Position numbers and translations under genes: made by a program
Part shown: positions 16,598 to 25,293 of the stretch, piece by piece
How the letters are laid out: each line of letters opens with the position of its first letter
Position numbering within the stretch: position 1 is the stretch's first letter
From: a virus
IMG/VR virus record: IMGVR_UViG_3300042691_008788
Coordinates: 92,619-156,618 of that record
Direction: 5' to 3' (one strand)
Length of the DNA stretch: 64,000 bases
Notes under the pieces: generated by a model
Databases searched by the model: none
Seen by the model: only the letters and a program-made list of their open reading frames with translations
Told to the model about the DNA's origin: nothing

Positions 16598-18070
16598 TCA
16601 GGACTGTGAAACTACACCCTGAACGCCATGGAGGTTGTCCACGCGGAAGATGCGGTAGTACTGATTTGCGCGATAGTTGCTAGAAACTGCAACATTGGTT
16701 GTGTTGACGAATGGATTGACTGCCATGCCGTAACGGGTCTTGAAACCAATCTTTGGCTGGAAGGTCGCATCGTTGATTGCACGAACCATCTGTAGTGGGA
16801 TGTATGGGCAGTAGAAGAGTCCTGCATCATATGGCGAGGTTCCCTTGTATCCGACGCAGACGAAGTCGCGAGCGTTTGCGCTGATACCAACTGAGGAGTA
16901 AGGATCAACATAGACCTTGATCTTACCATTGAGAACACCGACGAAGGTGTTGCCCGTGTCATCAACATCAAGGTTAACATTGAGTGCTGGGCTGATGTTA
17001 AGGAATCCACCCATTGCGAGGGCTGATGCAACATCCGCAGAGCAGATGATGAAGTTGCCCTTACCACGGCGGGTATCCTTAGCGATCACATTGGCTTCGC
17101 GCTCAATTTGGAACATGAGGCCGCGGAACTTCTCAGCAGACCAACGACCGTCTGAGTCGCGGATTAGGTCATAGACACCACCTGGAGCAGCAAGACCAGT
17201 GCTTTGAGATGGATTTGATGCGCCTGGAACGAACGAGTAAGTGCTTCCAGAGGTCTTGTAGAAAAGATCGCTGTGCTGTGCGCCGAGTTTGGCTGTGGTG
17301 TAGATCGAACGAACGACTTCGCGGTTGATTTCAGCAAGGATTTCGGTGCTGAGAATGTTGGCGAGTTCTGTCTCAGCGTCGAGGCCATGGATAGCCTTGA
17401 GGTCTTGAGCGAGTTCGATTGTATACTCTGCCTTGAGTGCGCGAGTCTTTGCAGTGACTGATGCACGATCAATCGTGAATGCCATGGTGTTGAAGTCGCC
17501 ATTTGCTCCACCTTCACCAAGACCTTCACCGAGTTCGCGGGACATTCCGCTAGATGGTTCCCAACCAGAGGCACCCGAAATGGCAGAACCAGTGGTTCCG
17601 AGAATACCATAAAGTGGATCACCAACAAATGTTGATTCGGCAGTGCCGCCACCAGCAGACGAAGCAGATCCCGAAACACCCGAGAACTTAGTGAATGCTT
17701 CATTGAAGAGGGCTTCTGATCCACTGCGGTTGACATAAGTGGACTTCATTGCGAAGATGAGTCCAGTTGGCGAGGTCATTGGCTGAACTGATGCAACATC
17801 GTATGCCATGAGGTTTGGCATTGCGCGGCGAACGAGCGAGATGAGGATTGGATCATATCCTGCAAGACCAGATCCAGTTGCATAATCAAGACCCGCTGCT
17901 CCGATTGCACTTGCTGGTGCTGCTGCTTCGCGAAGTGCTTGCTCTTGGTTCTCCAAGAGGATTGCCGTGACTGCACGGCGGTAGTTGTCCTTGATTGGCG
18001 AGAGGCTGTTATGTTCCATAACTGGCTCCCACTTGCGCTCAAGTTGTTCGACTAGTGTGAAAGTACCCAT
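16598..18070 (-). CDS. 23: gp23-like major capsid protein
   Basis: Main hexamer subunit of the head (HK97 fold). 490 aa against 521 aa in T4. Seen: N-terminal region with TLVEQLERKWEPVME, typical of the propeptide cleaved by gp21; central segment LISLVRRAMPNLMAYDVASV with the well-known QPMTSPTGLIFAM strand; and C-terminal DPYSSV and VCVGYKGTSPYDAGLFYCPY, both hallmarks of T4-type capsid proteins. Very strong ribosome site AAGGAG seven bases before the ATG, fitting heavy expression. Follows scaffold gene 22 and is followed by the hairpin terminator. No gene 24 vertex paralogue is present beside it. Confidence 0.97.
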   Translation of the reverse strand: MGTFTLVEQLERKWEPVMEHNSLSPIKDNYRRAVTAILLENQEQALREAAAPASAIGAAGLDYATGSGLAGYDPILISLVRRAMPNLMAYDVASVQPMTSPTGLIFAMKSTYVNRSGSEALFNEAFTKFSGVSGSASSAGGGTAESTFVGDPLYGILGTTGSAISGASGWEPSSGMSRELGEGLGEGGANGDFNTMAFTIDRASVTAKTRALKAEYTIELAQDLKAIHGLDAETELANILSTEILAEINREVVRSIYTTAKLGAQHSDLFYKTSGSTYSFVPGASNPSQSTGLAAPGGVYDLIRDSDGRWSAEKFRGLMFQIEREANVIAKDTRRGKGNFIICSADVASALAMGGFLNISPALNVNLDVDDTGNTFVGVLNGKIKVYVDPYSSVGISANARDFVCVGYKGTSPYDAGLFYCPYIPLQMVRAINDATFQPKIGFKTRYGMAVNPFVNTTNVAVSSNYRANQYYRIFRVDNLHGVQGVVSQS

Positions 18071-18096
18071 TTCTATTCTCCTTGATTTGACAGGGA

Positions 18097-19221
18097 TTAC
18101 CTGTTCTTTAGACCTTTGCGTGACAATGCAGATGTGTAGTGCTGCATGATTGGATTGATTGGTGCTGTTTCTTCTGCGAGTTCCTGCTCCTCGTCGCCTG
18201 AGTCGAGGACTACTTCCTCAATAAGATTCTCGGTGACAGGTGCTGGTGCCTTTACGCGACGAGCATTGCCGAAGTATGATTCCTTGAGGACTGCCAACTT
18301 GTCTTCAAACATATCCTCTGAGTCGAACTCAATACCCTCTGCGAGAGTGCGGAGTTTCTCAACTTGGGTGTCTGCAAGACCGTCGCAATATGATTCAAAG
18401 ATATCGTCGCAGCGGAGAGCAAGGATTTCCTTACGGAGTTCCATGTTCTCGTTGACTTGATTGTTTACTTCGTCGCGGAGTTCTTCGTTCTCATCGGAGA
18501 GTTCATCCATGAGATCAACCTTCTCTTCAGGAACCTGAATGAAGTTCTCTTCGAAGATACCCTTCATGCCGTTGAGGAAGTTCTCTGCGATCTCTACCTT
18601 GATACCGCTTTCAAGAACGAGACGATTTTCTTCGACCCATTCTTCAGCGATGTAGGAGATATAGTCATTGACGCGGCTTGAGAGTTCATCAAGAATCTTC
18701 TCGGTGTTCTCAGCGATAGTCTGCTCATATGCCTCTTCAAGGCGAGTAACGATTGCGTCGTAACGCTCGTTGATTGCTGCCTCAAATACTGCAATCGCCT
18801 TGTTCTTGAAGTCTTCGGAGAGATCCTCGCCTTCGAACATTGCACCGATATGCTCCTGCATGGTGAAGTCCGAACGATCTGGAATCTTTGCCTTGCCCTT
18901 GAATGGAACCTTGGAGGCAATGGTTGCCTTGTTCTGAGCAGACTTGTCTTCTGGCTCGGGGAACCTCTTGGTCTTGCCACCGCCGAAGTCAGTATTGGTG
19001 TCGCTTGTTGCAACCACCTCGTACTCCTCAGAGACATCTTCCTCGTCCTCGTCTTCTTCGTCTTCATCGATGAAGTCGTCTTCATCAAATTCTTCTTCGC
19101 CATCTTCAACGAGTTCATCGTCGGTTGGCTCTTCATCATCGATGGTATCGTCCTCATCAACATCGTTGTCAATGTCTTCAAGGATCTCTTCTTCTTCGTA
19201 GAACTCTTCTGGCTGAGGCAT
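18097..19221 (-). CDS. 22: gp22-like prohead core scaffolding protein with very acidic N-terminus
   Basis: Forms the inner scaffold of the prohead and is cut to small peptides by gp21. 374 aa, longer than T4 gp22 (269 aa). About 44 of the first 68 residues are Asp or Glu, an extension unusual for gp22. The rest is helical and charged: MQEHIGAMFEGEDLSEDFK, then FEAAINERY and long coiled-coil heptads (ENEELRDEVNNQVNENMELR), ending ALSRKGLKNR. The position between protease 21 and capsid 23 fixes the identity. Ribosome site AAAGGAG precedes the ATG. The acidic block may replace the acidic tail that gp67 carries in T4. Confidence 0.93.
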   Translation of the reverse strand: MPQPEEFYEEEEILEDIDNDVDEDDTIDDEEPTDDELVEDGEEEFDEDDFIDEDEEDEDEEDVSEEYEVVATSDTNTDFGGGKTKRFPEPEDKSAQNKATIASKVPFKGKAKIPDRSDFTMQEHIGAMFEGEDLSEDFKNKAIAVFEAAINERYDAIVTRLEEAYEQTIAENTEKILDELSSRVNDYISYIAEEWVEENRLVLESGIKVEIAENFLNGMKGIFEENFIQVPEEKVDLMDELSDENEELRDEVNNQVNENMELRKEILALRCDDIFESYCDGLADTQVEKLRTLAEGIEFDSEDMFEDKLAVLKESYFGNARRVKAPAPVTENLIEEVVLDSGDEEQELAEETAPINPIMQHYTSALSRKGLKNR

Positions 19222-19256
19222 TAGAAATCTCCTTTATCTTCCCTTATGTATAAAAA

Positions 19257-19904
19257 TCAGAGTTTTGATAAGAAGTCCTTGAAGACTTCCAACTTTGCTT
19301 CTTCTAGTTCGCGTGAACTGGCTTTTGTGATGGTCTTCTTGTATGAGGCAATAGCCTTCTCCTGAAGAATACCATTGTTCCAGACCCACTCCTTGCCTTC
19401 CATGATGCCATTGACAAAGGCATTTGGGGCTGATGGATCTGCAACGATGTCTACTGTTGCAAGACTAAAATCGTCCTGAACCTCGTTCACGCCGTTTACT
19501 TGCTTTAAAGAACCCATTCCACGGGATGAAACGCCAAGGCGCACACCCTCATCAATGAGGTTCTTAACAATGTTTCCGAATGGTGTATCAAGAATCTTTG
19601 CCTTTCCATAAACGACAGTTCCATCCATATTCATCTCCTTGATGATATGGGAAACTCTGTCGAGGTTTAGGCTTGGTCCCTGTGGGTGGCCTAGTTCGCC
19701 AAGCGAACGGCTGCTCTTGATGTAGTTGTCGTTGTACTTACCAACCTCACGCTCCATGATGGATTGTGGGTAGATTCGACCATTCTTGTTAATCTGCTCG
19801 GATTCCATGAACACACCACGAATGTAGTAGTTCTTCTTTCCGTTGCCAGCATCTTCAGCAATGGTCTGAATGTTTGTTTCGTTGTGTTCTGTGATTAGTA
19901 GCAT
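19257..19904 (-). CDS. 21: gp21-like prohead core protease
   Basis: Serine protease that matures the prohead by cutting scaffold, core proteins and capsid protein. 215 aa, T4 gp21 is 212 aa. Seen: GRIYPQSIMEREV at residues 42-54; GELGHP with the likely catalytic His73; GVSSRGMGS with the likely nucleophile Ser126 or Ser127; and VDIVADPSAPNAFV near 151-164, as in the S78-type phage proteases. Position 20-67-21-22-23 is the T4 order. C-terminal helix is charged (ASSRELEEAKLEVFKDFL). Confidence 0.95.
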   Translation of the reverse strand: MLLITEHNETNIQTIAEDAGNGKKNYYIRGVFMESEQINKNGRIYPQSIMEREVGKYNDNYIKSSRSLGELGHPQGPSLNLDRVSHIIKEMNMDGTVVYGKAKILDTPFGNIVKNLIDEGVRLGVSSRGMGSLKQVNGVNEVQDDFSLATVDIVADPSAPNAFVNGIMEGKEWVWNNGILQEKAIASYKKTITKASSRELEEAKLEVFKDFLSKL

Positions 19905-19913
19905 AGAAAATCC

Positions 19914-20210
19914 TTAGCGGTACATGCCCTTGTTCTTGGTCTTTGCTGCCTGTTGTGGTGAGAGTTTACCAGACTTGACTGCGGCATTGATGCGTGAACC
20001 AAGGACTTCATCCTTTGGAGATTCAATCGTGCCGTCCTTATCATAATCCTTACCTTCCTCAAGTTCATCGAAAAGGTTCATTCCAACTTCAGCCTTTACA
20101 TCATCAATGTGATCGGCAACGGTGGAGAAAAGAAGGCCATTTGTGATTTCTTTGGCAGAGACGAAATCTTCGTCCATGATTGCCCTGATGAGTTCTCTTG
20201 AATCGGACAT
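19914..20210 (-). CDS. 67: gp67-like small prohead core protein
   Basis: Internal head-core protein affecting core assembly. 98 aa (T4 gp67 is 80 aa). The N-terminal helix pattern ELIRAIMDEDFVSAKEI followed by STVADHIDDVKAEVGMNLFDE matches the gp67 pattern LIEAIKSNDLVAARKL as I remember it. The position between portal 20 and protease 21 supports the assignment. Unlike T4 gp67 it lacks a long Asp/Glu-only tail. Its C-terminus is basic (KTKNKGMYR). Gene 68, which follows 67 in T4, is absent. Confidence 0.8.
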   Translation of the reverse strand: MSDSRELIRAIMDEDFVSAKEITNGLLFSTVADHIDDVKAEVGMNLFDELEEGKDYDKDGTIESPKDEVLGSRINAAVKSGKLSPQQAAKTKNKGMYR

Positions 20211-20237
20211 TTTATTATCTCCTGATTTGATTATCTA

Positions 20238-21914
20238 TTATTTCTTGGAGTTTGGTTGTTCTTGGGGCTGTGGCATTTGTGCTTGCATCTGCATTTGAGC
20301 CTGTTGCTGTTGCAACTGCTGCTGCATCTGTATATCACCAGTCATCTGCTGAGTGGTGACTTGGGTCGCTATCTGCGTTGGAATGGCAGTATCGGGATTC
20401 TCTTGCTTCTCTTGCTCGACTTCCTGCGTGATATCCGCGATTTCTTCCTCAGAAAGACGCAGAATATGCTTCTGAACATAAGCCTTAGAGAAGTACTTGC
20501 CGAGATATGGATCTGCACTATTGACGAGATTCAGTCTGTTTGTTAGGATCTCGTTCTCCTTTGCTTCCGTGAAGTATGAATCCTTGCGGAAGTCGAAGCG
20601 AATCATGGGCTGAATGTATTCCCAATCTTCCTTCGTGATGACTCCTTTGAGAAGCAACTGAGTCTTCATGATGTCCATGAATAGTTCACCGAACTTCTTG
20701 CGAAGTCTTTCGATGAATCTGAAGAACTTGAGTTCGTCGCGGGTGATTTCTGCCTGACGGCCCATATTGAAGCCGTTCTGATCAGTCTCAAGTCTTGATG
20801 TGGGAACATTCAATGACTTGTATAGTTTCTTCTGAAAGTACAGGACATCGTCCATCTGTCCAAGATTCTGTCCACCTGGTAGCGTTGAGACTTCGGTTCC
20901 CTTGCCACCTTCGCGGCGAGGCATCCAAAAGTCCTCAAGCATTGTCATGTGCCTACGCTCGTCCTTGAGTTCTCCAGTCGATGCATCATAAACCAACTTA
21001 TTGCGATAGCGGTTCATGATGTCCTTGAGATACTGCTCGGCCTTGTTCTTTGGAAGATTGCCGACATCGATGTAGAAAACTCTTCGCTCTGGAGCGCGAG
21101 ACAACCGATAGATCACAACGGCATCCTCGACCATCTTCAACTGATTGAGTGGCTTGAGTGCCTTGTGAACATAGGATAGGACGCGCTTCTTACCTGAATC
21201 AAACAAACCGCTGTGTGTGTAACAGATCGAATCTGTGGCAATCTTCACACCCTTGGTTGGTGTGGCGGGAGTGAATGCCGCAGTGGTTGTGGATGTTTCC
21301 TCGCGCTCGCTGTAGACAAAGAACTCGTCAACCTTTGTGACAAGATCAGCATTGGTTGCCTTGTCCTTCTTCTTCTGAACATTTCGAACCTTCCTGATGT
21401 GGGTTGATTCGATTGGACGAAGTTCGACAAGACCCTTCTTTGGGTTTTCCTTGTCTATGATCTTGTGATAATAGAGTCTTCCGTCAATGTACCACTTTCG
21501 AAAGATTTCGTATCCTTTATCTTGAAACTTCAGCAGACGAAGGATCTCATCAAACTCTTCTTGGATCTTTGCCTTAATCTTTGGAGAAAGTTTCCTGTCA
21601 TCAACAACGATCTCGACTGGCCTCTTTGTGTCATCGTAGACGATTGCTTCGTTGCAGATGTCATCGATTGCCATTTCAACTTCAGGATACAGGGCCATTT
21701 CCCTGTACTTGCGAATCATGTCGGCTGTTGACTTGATTCCCCCATCGAAATCCATGTAGGAACTAAAGTATACACCAGACGAAATAGGCATAGCCCCGTC
21801 CTCAAGATCAGGAGGGGCAAATGATGCATTTGCCTTAATCTCTTCCTGCTCAAGTTTCGGGGCTGTCCTATCGCCTGATCTACCCAGGCTCCATCCAAAA
21901 AGTTCAAAAGCCAT
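20238..21914 (-). CDS. 20: gp20-like portal vertex protein
   Basis: Dodecameric portal through which DNA is packaged and to which the neck binds. 558 aa (T4 gp20 is 524 aa). Seen: GVYFSSYMDFDGG, then STADMIRKYREMALYPEVEMAIDDI, the classic T4-type portal motif. Later come APERRVFYIDVGNLPKNKAE, the LEDFWMPRREGGKGTEVSTL stretch and the QMDDVLYFQKKLYKSLNVP segment used in portal-gene surveys. The C-terminal 60 residues are a Gln/Met-rich tail (QQQLQQQQAQMQMQAQM), longer and more repetitive than usual. Neighbours are tube gene 19 upstream and core gene 67 downstream. Confidence 0.97.
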   Translation of the reverse strand: MAFELFGWSLGRSGDRTAPKLEQEEIKANASFAPPDLEDGAMPISSGVYFSSYMDFDGGIKSTADMIRKYREMALYPEVEMAIDDICNEAIVYDDTKRPVEIVVDDRKLSPKIKAKIQEEFDEILRLLKFQDKGYEIFRKWYIDGRLYYHKIIDKENPKKGLVELRPIESTHIRKVRNVQKKKDKATNADLVTKVDEFFVYSEREETSTTTAAFTPATPTKGVKIATDSICYTHSGLFDSGKKRVLSYVHKALKPLNQLKMVEDAVVIYRLSRAPERRVFYIDVGNLPKNKAEQYLKDIMNRYRNKLVYDASTGELKDERRHMTMLEDFWMPRREGGKGTEVSTLPGGQNLGQMDDVLYFQKKLYKSLNVPTSRLETDQNGFNMGRQAEITRDELKFFRFIERLRKKFGELFMDIMKTQLLLKGVITKEDWEYIQPMIRFDFRKDSYFTEAKENEILTNRLNLVNSADPYLGKYFSKAYVQKHILRLSEEEIADITQEVEQEKQENPDTAIPTQIATQVTTQQMTGDIQMQQQLQQQQAQMQMQAQMPQPQEQPNSKK

Positions 21915-21937
21915 TCACGATCTCCAAATACTAAAGA

Positions 21938-22507
21938 TTAACCACCTGGGGTGAAGTTGTTCAAGCCAGGTAGCGGTTGTGCGTCTGGCGTTCCGACATT
22001 AGATGTGAAGTAAGAGTATGCAAGAGTGACGCTGAACTCTTCAATCTGATCTGTTGCTTCATATGAAAGATCGATTGGAGAGATGTCAGTTGGGAAGCAT
22101 CCAACCAAAGTATATGCCTTGATTGGCTTTCCTGCACGATCCAACTGATTTACAGTCCAATCTGTGAAGACTGGACCAGCGAAGTTGATGAACTCGTTGG
22201 TAGCAACATTTGTCTGCATCGACTGAATGCTGTTGACCCAAAGTTCAAAAAGATTACGAAGTTGGAACTTATTATCATTGATGAGTGTGATTGTCCAATC
22301 ACCGAAGACGCGGTCGCCAGGTACCTTGATTCTTCTTCCACGGAATGGAATTTCGATGGTTCCTAACGCAGTACCTGGCAATGATGCGGACTTGACAAGG
22401 AACGGAGTGAGTGGGCTTTCCGTTCCACCGATTCTACCCTGAACTTCGAAGAGAGAAGGCTTGACTCCCGCTCCCTGCATTGCATTGGCAAAGTTCTTGA
22501 TGTTCAT
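21938..22507 (-). CDS. 19: gp19-like tail tube protein
   Basis: Subunit of the rigid inner tail tube. 189 aa (T4 gp19 is 163 aa). Seen: NIKNFANAMQGAGVKPSLFE at the start, SASLPGTALGTIEIPFRGR (typical loop of the fold), FGDWTITLINDNKFQLRNLF and the DISPIDLSYEATDQIEEFSV strand that closes the tube barrel. It directly follows the sheath genes, as in T4. It has its own likely late promoter AATAAATA 22 bases upstream and a GGGAG ribosome site, fitting the need for many copies. Confidence 0.95.
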   Translation of the reverse strand: MNIKNFANAMQGAGVKPSLFEVQGRIGGTESPLTPFLVKSASLPGTALGTIEIPFRGRRIKVPGDRVFGDWTITLINDNKFQLRNLFELWVNSIQSMQTNVATNEFINFAGPVFTDWTVNQLDRAGKPIKAYTLVGCFPTDISPIDLSYEATDQIEEFSVTLAYSYFTSNVGTPDAQPLPGLNNFTPGG

Positions 22508-22528
22508 TCTTGATGCTCCCTATAGGCT

Positions 22529-22536
22529 TATTTATT
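22529..22536 (-). promoter_or_regulatory. Putative late promoter AATAAATA before gene 19
   Basis: The minus strand reads AATAAATA (seven of eight matches to the T4 late consensus), overlapping the end of the long sheath gene. It ends 22 bases before the gene 19 ATG, with GGGAG in the leader. Spacing equals that of the octamer at 56461-56468. Confidence 0.5.
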
Positions 22537-25282
22537 CGATGGTGGTGAGGTTAAAGTCGCTTCTCACTGCAATGAAGTTCAACTGAATGAAGTTGATGGA
22601 CTTCAATGGCTTGATATAGATGTCTGCAACGAACTGATTCTTATCAATCACTTCAGCAGTATTGTTTGTGTTGTCGCAAACAACCTTGAAATCTGCAATA
22701 CCCCTTTGTGATTGTACACTTGAGAGGAATGGGATTACTAGATTGCGGAACTGAGAACGGGTGAACTCGTCATTGAATTCGAACAATGAGAACTTAGCCG
22801 CCTTAGAAATGGCCTTCTCAAGAGAGATGAACACTCTGCGGACATTGATGCGATCAAAGGCACTTGGTTTGGTTAGAAGAGTCTTGTCACCGAACAATGC
22901 TGTACCAGATCCATCATTGAACTGAACGAAGAAGTTAATTCCGTTCTTATAAAGTTCGTCGCGATCAGGCTTGGAGAAGTTTGTCTCCAACTTGATGGCA
23001 TTGCGGATGATTCCTCTTGCAAATCCCGCTGGCGATTCCCAAGGAATCTCTTGTGCGGAGAGTATTCCAGCAAGATCTGATGATAGAGACATTCTACGCA
23101 ACTGATTATTGAATGTATCAAAGTAGATCTTTCTACCAGCAACAAGCATTGTGTACGAGTTGGAAGGAACTGTTAGATTGGTCTTCCTGAATCCAATGGC
23201 ATTTGCTGTTGCTTGTGCAGAATGTTGAGTTGTGCTTGCTGGCTTTGGTGTTGGAATGACAAGGATGGTATCCTTGCGTGGTTCAATCACCGTATCATAG
23301 ACGATAGATTCTACTGTTGTTGCTGCGCTTGATGTATCAGTTGCAACTGATGATTCTGGTACAAAGATAATATCAACTGCCGAATCATCATCAGCAAAGA
23401 TTGAATATGCATTGCTATACTCAGCGATTGTTGGAGTTGATGCGCTTGATTCACCAAAATAAAGTTGGGATTCATAGAATCCCTTCCTTGTGTAGGTTGT
23501 GCCACCAGGTACATCAACATAAGAATAGAAGATTTCACCGAATGCGGTGGTTGCATCCGATGATGCATTGCCACCACCACTCAAACCAAACGGCTTGGTA
23601 CAGTAAACAAATTTAGAGTTATTATTGATGTAGTCTTTATAGTAGATTGACTCACCATCAAGATTCTTTGCATCCTTTGCCTTTGATAGAAGTTGGAATC
23701 TTTCAAGAAGTCCATTCTTTGGACCAAACTTTCCACCCGTATCAATAACTGCAAAACTTACTTCATCATTTGAACCACCAACACTAAGAGCGAATTCTGA
23801 TGTATTTGGTATCTTATCAAAGATCGCGGTTGATGATGTAAAATCTGCAACAGTTGATGTTGTCTGTGAGTTTACAACTGATGTCTTTCCAAACTGCTTC
23901 ATACCGAATGCAAAGTCTCTTTGGATACCAGTAAGACCACCAACTGTATCAAAGGTAAGACCTATTGCTTGTTGAGTTCCACTGACTGTCTGAACAAATG
24001 TGATTCCACCAGTCAACCCAACAAGAAGATTCCAACCCTTTATAGAAGTAGATGGAGTCCCCGATACTGTGTTGAATATCTTGGAGGCTATAGTTGACCA
24101 TGTGGATCTGTAGGTAACAAATAGATTTGTGCTATCTGTTCCTGTATAGATCAAAGAACCAAAGTTTGATGGAATACCAGATGTTTGGAAGTTCTTGAAC
24201 GCGGCTGGATTTGGTGCTTTTGCGGTTGCTGATGGATTTGCAAATCCAGAGTTCATATTTGTTGAATCTGCATTCAAGAATAACAGATCAACAGCCGCAC
24301 TATTTACAGAATTTACTTTTGCGAATATATTTTTCGAAGGATTCGTTGATGGGTTGAATGTATTGAATGGATTGAACGCTTTGCCTATGGTTGCTGTTGC
24401 ATCCTCAAGAACATAATAATTTCCATTATTTCCATCGGGAATGCTACCAGAACTAGTCAAAGAAAGATTGCTTGAAGTTGTTCCTGTTGCATAGAAGAAC
24501 TTGATTCCTTCTGCGTTTGATAGAGAATCTATAAACTGTGCTGTAGTTTGACTCGTTGGCGGGACAACCGTGACAAGAGTGTATTGATGCGATCCACTTG
24601 TAAATCCCAAAGAAACAAGACCATCAACATCAGGCATATCAAGCCCAATAGTAAAAGGATTTCTTTTTACCTCAAATGTATATCCGATAGTACCCGTGCT
24701 TATACCAGCCATTGTTGCTAGTGCGTATCCGCCAAACAATGTATAATCTGTGTATGCCGTGGTTGTTGTGTTTATTATACCATTTTCACTTGTAGCACCA
24801 TCCCAAACAATGACCTTAAGTGAGTCTCCAAAGTTTCCTGGATATCTACCGCGGAAGTGTGCAATGGATTCGATGCCATCTTGTCCAGAAAATCCTCCCA
24901 ATAGTGCAAACTCTGCCTCATTCTTGATGCTACCATGAGTACAGTTTGCAATACTTGTTATTCCCGCTTCCTTAGAGGTAGAGTTCTTATCCCCACTCTG
25001 AAGGATTCTAATGGCCTTTAGATTATTTGAATAACGAAGGAAATTTGCACCCGCAAAGAAATCTGCCTCACTGTCAACATCAGAAGGATCAAGGGTTGGC
25101 TTTCCATAAAGGGCAGCAAGATTGCTTTCCGATGTGACTCGATTTGCAATCAAACATGGACCCCAATTGAATGTTCCCACCATACCAGCACTGTTGAGAG
25201 ACTCTGGCTGAATGAACTGAGAAAGATCGATCTCCGAAACTTTAACGCCTGGGCTTAGTTGTGTTGGGATTGGACTAGCCAT
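22532..25282 (-). CDS. 18: gp18-like tail sheath protein, long version (916 aa)
   Basis: Contractile sheath subunit. Both ends are typical. The N-terminus has LSPGVKVSEIDLSQFI and GTFNWGPC. The C-terminus has LTKPSAFDRINVRRVFISLE, FNDEFTRSQFRNLVIPFL and NFIQLNFIAVRSDF. Length is about 260 residues more than T4 gp18 (659 aa). The extra lies in the middle (roughly residues 150-480) as Ser/Thr/Gly-rich beta sequence, probably an outward-facing insertion domain. The C-terminal 120 residues are almost the same as in the 635-aa sheath gene directly upstream, so one arose by duplication. The two may form a mixed sheath, or the long one may occupy special rings. That is inference. Confidence 0.93.
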   Translation of the reverse strand: MASPIPTQLSPGVKVSEIDLSQFIQPESLNSAGMVGTFNWGPCLIANRVTSESNLAALYGKPTLDPSDVDSEADFFAGANFLRYSNNLKAIRILQSGDKNSTSKEAGITSIANCTHGSIKNEAEFALLGGFSGQDGIESIAHFRGRYPGNFGDSLKVIVWDGATSENGIINTTTTAYTDYTLFGGYALATMAGISTGTIGYTFEVKRNPFTIGLDMPDVDGLVSLGFTSGSHQYTLVTVVPPTSQTTAQFIDSLSNAEGIKFFYATGTTSSNLSLTSSGSIPDGNNGNYYVLEDATATIGKAFNPFNTFNPSTNPSKNIFAKVNSVNSAAVDLLFLNADSTNMNSGFANPSATAKAPNPAAFKNFQTSGIPSNFGSLIYTGTDSTNLFVTYRSTWSTIASKIFNTVSGTPSTSIKGWNLLVGLTGGITFVQTVSGTQQAIGLTFDTVGGLTGIQRDFAFGMKQFGKTSVVNSQTTSTVADFTSSTAIFDKIPNTSEFALSVGGSNDEVSFAVIDTGGKFGPKNGLLERFQLLSKAKDAKNLDGESIYYKDYINNNSKFVYCTKPFGLSGGGNASSDATTAFGEIFYSYVDVPGGTTYTRKGFYESQLYFGESSASTPTIAEYSNAYSIFADDDSAVDIIFVPESSVATDTSSAATTVESIVYDTVIEPRKDTILVIPTPKPASTTQHSAQATANAIGFRKTNLTVPSNSYTMLVAGRKIYFDTFNNQLRRMSLSSDLAGILSAQEIPWESPAGFARGIIRNAIKLETNFSKPDRDELYKNGINFFVQFNDGSGTALFGDKTLLTKPSAFDRINVRRVFISLEKAISKAAKFSLFEFNDEFTRSQFRNLVIPFLSSVQSQRGIADFKVVCDNTNNTAEVIDKNQFVADIYIKPLKSINFIQLNFIAVRSDFNLTTIE

Positions 25283-25293
25283 TTTCTCTCCTG

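Noticed and set aside
16612-17736. Long alternative frames (151 and 190 codons) on the same strand inside gene 23
   Set aside because: Their products are low-complexity and Ser/Gln/His-rich, have no ribosome site and are explained by codon bias of the capsid gene.
18944-19201. Plus-strand open frame rich in Ser opposite the acidic start of gene 22
   Set aside because: It is the mirror of GAA/GAT/GAC codons in the acidic block (TTC/ATC/TCA/TCT on the other strand). No ribosome site and low-complexity product.
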